DNA of 64,000 nucleotides from Nonomuraea rhodomycinica (GTDB lineage: Bacteria > Actinomycetota > Actinomycetes > Streptosporangiales > Streptosporangiaceae): contig NZ_JABWGO010000012.1 in the NCBI RefSeq assembly GCF_013363995.1, positions 62,001 to 126,000 of the forward strand. Reading direction: 5' to 3'. A model generated the notes under the pieces. That model did no database searches and was not told the origin of the DNA. It saw nothing but the letters and a program-made list of their open reading frames with translations. The position numbers and the translations under genes were made by a program. Below, in pieces: positions 58,954-64,000 of the stretch (position 1 is the first letter of the stretch; every line of letters starts with the position of its first letter).

Positions 58954-59678
58954 GCGGCCGGTTCGCGGGCCGCCGCGCCGTCGTCACCGGCGGCGCCTCC
59001 GGCATCGGCGCGGCCACCGCCCGCCGGCTGGCCGCCGAGGGCGCCGAGGTGCTCGTGGTCGACGTCGCCGCCGAGAGCGCGGCCGAAGCCTCGGAGACCA
59101 TGCCGGAGATCGTCCACCTGCGCGGCGACGTGTCCGCCGAGGAGACCTGGGAGCGGATCGCCGCCTGGGGACGCGTGGACGTGCTCGTGAGCAACGCCGC
59201 CGTCGTGGAGGTCGCCCCCGCCCACGAGACCAGCCTGGAATCGTGGAACCGTCAGCTCGGCGTCGGCCTCACCGCCGCCTTCCTGGGTGCGCGCCGGCTG
59301 CTGCCGCCGATGGCCGCCACCGGTGGCGCCGTGGTCATCACCTCCTCGGTCCACGCCGTCGTCGGGCTGCCGGGCCACCCCGCGTACGCCGCCGCCAAGG
59401 GCGGGCTGACGGCGCTCACCCGGCAGCTCGCGGTCGAGTACGGCCCGGCCGTGCGGGTCAACTGCGTGCTGCCCGGACCGGTCATGACCCCGGCCTGGGA
59501 CCGGGTGGACGAGCGGGGCCGCGCCGGCAGCGTGCGCGCCACCGTCCTCGGCCGGTTCGGCGCACCGGAGGAGGTGGCCGCGGTCATCGCCTTCCTCGCC
59601 TCCGACGAGGCGTCGTTCGTCACCGGGGCCTGCCTGACGGCCGACGGCGGCTGGAGCATCGTGAAGGACTCGGCGTGA
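58950..59678 (+). CDS. SDR oxidoreductase, probable galactose/aldose 1-dehydrogenase
   Basis: 242-residue short-chain dehydrogenase. Cofactor loop TGGASGIG (13-20), DVAAE after beta 2 points to NAD, S132/S133, Y146 and K150 (YAAAK) form the catalytic group. Between beta-galactosidase and galactonate dehydratase genes it most likely oxidises galactose to galactono-lactone, the first step of the De Ley-Doudoroff pathway. No lactonase gene is seen; hydrolysis may be spontaneous or encoded elsewhere. GTG start overlaps the previous stop. Confidence 0.88.
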   Translation: MSGRFAGRRAVVTGGASGIGAATARRLAAEGAEVLVVDVAAESAAEASETMPEIVHLRGDVSAEETWERIAAWGRVDVLVSNAAVVEVAPAHETSLESWNRQLGVGLTAAFLGARRLLPPMAATGGAVVITSSVHAVVGLPGHPAYAAAKGGLTALTRQLAVEYGPAVRVNCVLPGPVMTPAWDRVDERGRAGSVRATVLGRFGAPEEVAAVIAFLASDEASFVTGACLTADGGWSIVKDSA

Positions 59679-60358
59679 TGGCGGCCTACAGCGGGCGCGG
59701 CCTGCACGGGCAGACCGTCGAGGCGATCGCCGCCATGATCTTCGGCGGCGAGTACAAGGAGGGCGACGCCCTCGACGTCGTGGCCCTCCAGGAACGGCTC
59801 GGCGTCAGCTCCACGGCGCTGCGCGAGGCGATGAAGGTGCTCACCGCCAAGGGCCTCATCGGGGCCCGGCCCAAGCTCGGCACCCACGTGCGGCCCCGCG
59901 CCGACTGGAACCTCCTCGACGGCGACGTCATCCGGTGGAAGTTCGCCGGCCGTCCCGACCCCGGGTTCCTGCACGACCTGCACGAACTGCGCTCGATCGT
60001 CGAGCCCTCGGTGGCCCGGCTCGCCGCCCAGCGCCGCACGCCCGGGCAGCTGGAGGAACTCCAGCAGGCGCTGGACCGCATGGTGGCGGCCGACGACCCC
60101 GTCGCGGCCGACCTCGACTTCCACCGGGCGCTCCTCGCCGCGGGCGGCAACGAGCTGCTCGTCCGCATGGACGTCGTCATGGGCGCCGGCCTGGCCGGCC
60201 GCGACCGGCTCGTGCACGCCGCCAACGGCGGCGACGACCCCGTACCGAGCCATCTGGCGGTGCTGGAGGCGATCAGGCGCGGCGACGCGGAGGCGGCCGA
60301 GACGGCGATGCGCGATCTGCTGGCCAAGGCGTGGCGCGACGTGGAGGGGCTGCTGTGA
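59678..60358 (+). CDS. GntR-family regulator of the galactoside/galactonate operon (FadR type)
   Basis: 226-residue regulator with winged helix (about 8-72; LHGQTVEAIAAMIFGGEYKEGDAL, VSSTALREAMKVLTAKGLI) and FCD domain with likely metal residues (D and H in ADLDFHRALL, H in PSHLAVLEAI). It resembles DgoR, the galactonate-responsive repressor. GTG at 59675 is an alternative start, overlapping the SDR stop (GTGA). Likely binds the AT-rich palindrome at 53721-53749. Confidence 0.9.
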   Translation: MAAYSGRGLHGQTVEAIAAMIFGGEYKEGDALDVVALQERLGVSSTALREAMKVLTAKGLIGARPKLGTHVRPRADWNLLDGDVIRWKFAGRPDPGFLHDLHELRSIVEPSVARLAAQRRTPGQLEELQQALDRMVAADDPVAADLDFHRALLAAGGNELLVRMDVVMGAGLAGRDRLVHAANGGDDPVPSHLAVLEAIRRGDAEAAETAMRDLLAKAWRDVEGLL

Positions 60359-60473
60359 GCAGCGGTGCCGCTCGCGCGAGACCGCTGTGAGGCGGGGCGC
60401 CGTCGGAGGACGCCACGGCGAGTCGCGGTGACACAGGGACGGCTGTGAAACGGCGCGTGGTGGAGGAGCGGTC

Positions 60474-60521
60474 ATGAGACGACGGCCGCCCGGAGAAGAG
60501 ATCATGGGGGAGCACGCTTGA
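60474..60521 (+). promoter_or_regulatory. 15-codon leader reading frame coupled to dgoD
   Basis: An ATG at 60474 with GGAGGAG 6 nt upstream opens MRRRPPGEEIMGEHA and stops at 60519-60521, overlapping the TTG start of dgoD (TTGA). Passing ribosomes would be delivered to that weak start codon. Arg- and Pro-rich codons could slow translation. The surrounding 159 bp also contain several decayed copies of the CTGTGA gene end. Confidence 0.5.
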
Positions 60522-61663
60522 AGATCGCCAGGATCGAGACGTTCCTGGTCCCGCCGCGGTGGCTGTTCTGCCGCGTGGAGACGGACGACGGCGTCGTCGG
60601 GTGGGGCGAGCCCGTCGTCGAGGGCCGAGCCGAGGTGGTCCGCACCGCGGTCGAGGTGCTCGCCGAGTACCTCGTCGGCCAGGACGCCCTGCGCATCGAG
60701 GACCACTGGCAGGTGCTCACCAAGGGCGGCTTCTACCGGGGCGGCCCCGTCCTGTCCAGCGCCGTGGCGGGCCTGGACCAGGCACTGTGGGACATCGCCG
60801 GCAAGCACTACGGCGCGCCCGTGCACGAACTGCTCGGCGGGCCGGTCCGCGACCGTGTCCGGGTGTACGCGTGGGTCGGCGGCGACGACCCGGGCGAGCT
60901 GCGGGAGGAGATCGACAAGCAGGTCGAGGCCGGGTTCACCGCGATCAAGATGAACGGGACCGGCCTGCTGCCGCGTGCCGCGACCGCCGCCGACCTCGCC
61001 ACCGTCGTCGCCCGGGCCGAGGTGGCCCGCTCCGCCCTCGGGCCCGGCCGTGACTTCGCCATCGACCTGCACGGCCGGGCCGGGGCGGCCGACGCCCGCC
61101 GGATCATCGCTGCGGTGGCGCCGCTGCATCCGATGTTCGTGGAGGAACCGCTCGCCCCCGGTCTGCTGCACCGGCTGGCCGACCTCACCGCCGCCACGGA
61201 CGTGCCGATCGCGCTCGGCGAGCGCCTCTACTCGCGCTCCGACTTCCTGCCGGCGCTCACCTCCGGCCTGGCCGTGGCCCAGCCCGACATCTCCCACGCG
61301 GGCGGCGTGTCCGAGGTCAGGCGCATCGCCGCCCTCGCGGAGACGTTCGACGTGCAGATCGCGCCGCACTGCCCGCTCGGCCCCATCGCGCTGGCCGCCA
61401 GTCTCCAGGTCGGCTTCGCCACGCCCAACTTCCTCATCCAGGAGCAGAGCGCCGGCATCCACTACCACCGTGACACCGAGTTCCTCGACTACGTGCTCGA
61501 CCCGGCGCCGTTCGCCTTCACCGCCGGTCACGCCCACCGCACGTCTCTGCCGGGCCTCGGCGTGGTGGTCGACGAGCCGGCGGTACGGGAGGCGGACCGG
61601 CGCGGGCACGCCTGGCGCAACCCGGTATGGCGACACGACGACGGCTCGATGGCGGAGTGGTGA
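60518..61663 (+). CDS. dgoD: D-galactonate dehydratase
   Basis: 381-residue enolase-superfamily enzyme converting D-galactonate to 2-keto-3-deoxygalactonate. The residues match the family numbering: D183 and H185 (IDLHG), E209 (VEEP), E235 (LGERL), H284 (IAPHCPLGP). The TTG start follows GGGGGAG at good spacing and lies in a TTGA overlap with the leader frame. It is followed by a duplicated copy of its own 3' junction. Conversions of related aldonic acids are possible. Confidence 0.92.
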   Translation: MKIARIETFLVPPRWLFCRVETDDGVVGWGEPVVEGRAEVVRTAVEVLAEYLVGQDALRIEDHWQVLTKGGFYRGGPVLSSAVAGLDQALWDIAGKHYGAPVHELLGGPVRDRVRVYAWVGGDDPGELREEIDKQVEAGFTAIKMNGTGLLPRAATAADLATVVARAEVARSALGPGRDFAIDLHGRAGAADARRIIAAVAPLHPMFVEEPLAPGLLHRLADLTAATDVPIALGERLYSRSDFLPALTSGLAVAQPDISHAGGVSEVRRIAALAETFDVQIAPHCPLGPIALAASLQVGFATPNFLIQEQSAGIHYHRDTEFLDYVLDPAPFAFTAGHAHRTSLPGLGVVVDEPAVREADRRGHAWRNPVWRHDDGSMAEW

Positions 61664-61664
61664 C

Positions 61665-61940
61665 ATGGATGCTCTCGACCCGTTCGACCCGTTCACCCCG
61701 CTCGATCCGGTCGTCCTCGGCCACGACGGCTCGATGACGGGGCACAGGGCCGCCCGGCTCCTCGACGGCTCGAGGGCGGGTGGTGACATGGATCTGCGCG
61801 GCGGCGGCGTACTGGCGGGTGGCGGCGGGGACCCGTTCCATGACGGTTTGCTGGCAGGTGGTGGTGTGGACCGGATCCCCGCCGGTCCGACGCCCCCTGA
61901 CGGTATGGATCCGCTTCACGACGGCTCGATGGCGGGGTGA
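61665..61940 (+). repeat. Decayed duplication of the dgoD-aldolase junction (91-codon open frame)
   Basis: The 281 bp between dgoD and the aldolase are open in one frame from ATG 61665 (91 codons) but encode only low-complexity sequence. It starts MDALDPFD, like the aldolase start MDLLDVL, and has four copies of an HDGSMAG-like segment resembling the end of DgoD (HDDGSMAEW). The last copy runs into the true aldolase start. The stretch therefore looks like repeated copies of the gene junction, preserved as an open frame, with no domain. Confidence 0.7.
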
Positions 61941-61944
61941 GGAC

Positions 61945-62853
61945 GTGGACCTTCTCGACGTTCTACGCCGGCGGCGGCTGCTGGCCATCGTGCGAGGCCG
62001 CGACCCGGAGGCTGCGGTGCGCACCGCGCACGTCCTGGTGGAGGAGGGCATCGACGTCCTCGAGGTGTCGCTGAGCGGTGCCGGGGCGTTGGACGTCATC
62101 GCCCGGCTCCACGCGGAGCTGGGAGCGTCGGTGACGCTGGGAGCGGGCACGGTGCTCACCGAGGCCGAGGCGGACGCTGCGCTTGAGGCCGGGGCGCGCT
62201 TCGTGGTGACACCCGCGATGAGCGCCGGGGCGGCCCGCGCCCTGTCGCTGGGGGTGCCGGCACTGGTGGGGGCGCTGACGCCCACGGAGGTGTGGCACGC
62301 GTGGCAGGCGGGGGCGACGGCCGTCAAGGTCTTCCCGGCCTCGCTGGGCGGGCCCGGCTACCTGTCGGCGCTGCGCGACCCGTTCCCGTCGATACCGCTG
62401 ATCCCCGTGGGCGGGGTGACGGCCGAGCAGATCCGCCCGTACCTGGAGGCGGGTGCGGTGGCGGTGGGGGTCGGCTCGCCGTTGACGGGCGACGCCCCAC
62501 ACGGCAGCACATCTGGGCACGCCGTTCGGCGGGACAACGCTGCGTACGGCCGCGCCACAGAGAACAGCACCTCGCACGGTGACGTCACAAAGGACGGCAC
62601 CCCGAGGGAGGGCACCTCGGGGGAGGGCACCCCGAGGGACGGCACCTCGGGGGACGGCACCCGGAGGGACGGCACCTCGGGGGACGGCACGCCAAGGGAC
62701 GGCACCCCAGAGGGCGGCGCTCTGAGCGAGGGCGCCCCGGGGGACGGCGTCCCTGGGGACCGCGCCTCGCACGATGGGGTCCCATGGGACGGCGTTCTGG
62801 CTGCGCTCCGTACTCGCGGCCGACATTTCCGACATGAGGCGGACACACCATGA
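61945..62853 (+). CDS. dgoA: 2-keto-3-deoxy-6-phosphogalactonate/KDPG aldolase with repeat insertion
   Basis: 302-residue class I aldolase producing pyruvate and glyceraldehyde-3-phosphate. Core (1-185) is a KDPG aldolase barrel: LAIVRGRD, E40 in VLEVSL, GAGTVLT, Schiff-base lysine K128 (AVKVFPAS), PVGGVTAEQI, VGVGSPL. After the core, about 95 residues of low-complexity sequence, including 5-residue repeats DGTPR/DGTSG (217-272), separate it from a last helix (VLAALRTRGRHFRHEA) that in normal family members follows directly. GTG start; the stop overlaps the kinase ATG. Confidence 0.86.
   Translation: MDLLDVLRRRRLLAIVRGRDPEAAVRTAHVLVEEGIDVLEVSLSGAGALDVIARLHAELGASVTLGAGTVLTEAEADAALEAGARFVVTPAMSAGAARALSLGVPALVGALTPTEVWHAWQAGATAVKVFPASLGGPGYLSALRDPFPSIPLIPVGGVTAEQIRPYLEAGAVAVGVGSPLTGDAPHGSTSGHAVRRDNAAYGRATENSTSHGDVTKDGTPREGTSGEGTPRDGTSGDGTRRDGTSGDGTPRDGTPEGGALSEGAPGDGVPGDRASHDGVPWDGVLAALRTRGRHFRHEADTP
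62593..62760. repeat. 15-bp tandem repeats in aldolase gene
   Basis: About eleven units of 15 bp of the type GACGGCACCTCGGGG, encoding 5-residue D-G-T-x-x motifs, with units decaying toward the 3' side. Reading frame is kept. Confidence 0.85.
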
Positions 62854-64000
62854 CGACCCACCCGAACGGGGAGTCACACGGCGAGAAAGCCATGCCTGCC
62901 ACCGCACACCTTCACCCGGTCATGCCTGTTCCCTCGGACATGTCCAGCACGGCACCCACAGCCTCAAGCATCCCGGCGACCACAAGAATCCCGGCCACCA
63001 CCTCCCGAGCCGCGGACCTGCCCTCGACCGCACCGCCGCCCCGGGCCCTCGACCTCGTCACGCTTGGTGAGGCGATGGCGTCCCTGCATGGGGGCGGGCC
63101 GTTGCGCCTGGGAGGCAGCCTGGAGCTGTCCATGGCGGGCGCCGAGGCCAACGTGGCGATCGGCCTGGCAAGGCTCGGCCACACGGCCCGCTGGGCGGGA
63201 GTCGTGGGTGACGACGAGCTCGGCCTCCTGGTCCTGCGCACTCTTCGCGCGGAAGGCGTCGACGTCGACACCGCCAGGACGGATCCCGACCACCCGACGG
63301 GCCTGCTCGTCCAGGAACGCAGGGTGGCGACGATCACGCGCGTCCACTACTACCGCGCCGGCTCCGCGGGCTCCCGCCTCACATCCGACGACGCCACGGC
63401 TGCCCTGGCAGGCGGGGCGAGGATGCTGCACGTCACCGGCATCACCCCGGCGCTCGGCCCCGACGCCGCGTCCGCGATCGCGCACGCCGTACGGCAGGCG
63501 CGGGAGCTGGGTACGCGCGTCTGCCTCGACGTCAACCACCGGTCTCGGTTGTGGGACCGCGGTACGGCGTCACGGGCGCTGGCGGGTCTCCTGCCGTACG
63601 TGGACGTCCTGGTGGCCTCGGCGGACGAGCTGCCCCTGGTCACCGGCGGCGCCGGGCCAGCCGGTGACGGGGACGTTCCCGCGCTTCCCGCGGCCGGAAC
63701 AGGCGCCGACGAGGATGTTCCCGCGCTTTTCGCTGGCGGGACAGGCGCCGACGGGGATGTTCCCGGGCTTCTCGCGGGCGGGACAGGCGCCGACGAGGAT
63801 GTTCCCGGGCTTCTCGCGGGCGGGACAGGCGCCGACGAGGATGTTCCCGGGCTTCTCGCGGGCGGGACAGGCGTTGACAGGGACGTTGCCGCGCTTTTCG
63901 CGGCCGGGATCAGCGAGGTGGTCGTCAAACGCGGCGCGGCGGGCGCGGAGGCGTGGACGGCGGACGGCGGGCACGCCACATCGGGAGCGGTGCCGGTGCG
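62850..64000 (+). CDS. PfkB-family 2-keto-3-deoxygluconate/galactonate kinase (3' end outside window)
   Basis: Partial gene, at least 383 residues. After a low-complexity Thr/Pro/Ala N-terminal extension (1-64), a PfkB kinase domain begins at RALDLVTLGEAMASL, with GGSLELSMAGAEANVAIGLARLG, VVGDDELG and DVNHRSRLWD typical of KDG kinases; the catalytic C-terminal motif is past the end. Between SADELPLVTGGAG and VVKRGAAGAEAW lie six 14-residue repeats (DVPGLLAGGTGADE type). The ATG overlaps the aldolase stop. It would phosphorylate 2-keto-3-deoxygalactonate for the aldolase. An internal start near residue 60 would fit the usual family length better. Confidence 0.86.
   Translation, partial: MTTHPNGESHGEKAMPATAHLHPVMPVPSDMSSTAPTASSIPATTRIPATTSRAADLPSTAPPPRALDLVTLGEAMASLHGGGPLRLGGSLELSMAGAEANVAIGLARLGHTARWAGVVGDDELGLLVLRTLRAEGVDVDTARTDPDHPTGLLVQERRVATITRVHYYRAGSAGSRLTSDDATAALAGGARMLHVTGITPALGPDAASAIAHAVRQARELGTRVCLDVNHRSRLWDRGTASRALAGLLPYVDVLVASADELPLVTGGAGPAGDGDVPALPAAGTGADEDVPALFAGGTGADGDVPGLLAGGTGADEDVPGLLAGGTGADEDVPGLLAGGTGVDRDVAALFAAGISEVVVKRGAAGAEAWTADGGHATSGAVPV
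63672..63923. repeat. Six 42-bp in-frame tandem repeats in sugar-acid kinase gene
   Basis: Units of 42 bp at 63672, 63714, 63756, 63798, 63840 and 63882. The units at 63756 and 63798 are identical; the last (DVAALFAAGISEVV) continues directly into the native kinase sequence VKRGAAG, so it is the likely ancestral copy that was amplified. Confidence 0.9.

Noticed and set aside
63672..63923. Regular repeats that could look like a CRISPR array
   Set aside because: Units are contiguous 42-bp copies without unique spacers and stay in the reading frame of a kinase gene.

Overview
The window is high-GC (about 70-75 % G+C) actinobacterial DNA. Start codons are often GTG or TTG, reading frames commonly overlap by ATGA or GTGA, several start codons sit 7 nt after a -10 box (leaderless mRNAs), and it carries an actinobacterial integration host factor, F420-related and mycothiol-related enzyme families and many sugar regulons. 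The gene content would fit a soil member of the Streptosporangiaceae (Nonomuraea-like). That placement is an inference from style and content, not from a marker gene. No rRNA, tRNA or CRISPR array was found.

Layout. 1-1.2 kb: end of a NarL-type two-component system. 1.3-5.1 kb: a stand-alone IHF gene, a ROK regulator and a divergent MFS exporter or permease. 5.2-15.2 kb: a tightly coupled operon of a LacI regulator with tandem operators, a complete ABC sugar importer, four consecutive ADP-ribosylglycohydrolase-fold proteins and a ribokinase-like kinase, apparently a ribosyl-compound uptake and catabolism system. 15.2-19.1 kb: a polysaccharide deacetylase, a TetR regulator with a membrane protein, and a PyrF homologue that has lost a catalytic lysine. 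19.1-23.4 kb (minus strand): a GntR-regulated acid-sugar operon (MFS importer, DapA-family lyase, enolase-superfamily dehydratase). 23.5-34.7 kb: housekeeping and accessory genes, with an ABC-2 efflux pump separated from its probable two-component system by an insertion carrying a TnpB that lacks its RuvC-I segment. 34.7-36.2 kb: a FolD/FchA-type folate pair in which FolD lacks the cyclohydrolase lysine.

36.9-47.6 kb is a complete L-rhamnose regulon: LacI regulator and rhamnulokinase on one strand; ABC importer, mutarotase, isomerase and bifunctional aldolase-dehydrogenase on the other. Rhamnose is imported, equilibrated, isomerised, phosphorylated, cleaved and the lactaldehyde oxidised. An L-arabinose/L-fucose isomerase-like gene follows behind a strong terminator. 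49.2-53.7 kb holds a GH46 chitosanase with a palindromic operator over its promoter, an FMN reductase/LLM monooxygenase pair, an NAD(P)-binding protein and a His-rich membrane-anchored protein.

53.8-64.0 kb is a galactoside operon: ABC importer, GH42 beta-galactosidase, SDR dehydrogenase, GntR regulator, galactonate dehydratase, KDPGal-type aldolase and a PfkB sugar-acid kinase that runs off the end. Together these outline a De Ley-Doudoroff route from beta-galactosides to pyruvate and glyceraldehyde-3-phosphate. A recurring oddity in the window is in-frame tandem repeats and small duplications at gene junctions (HK ATP lid, rha translation starts, dgo junction, aldolase tail, kinase).
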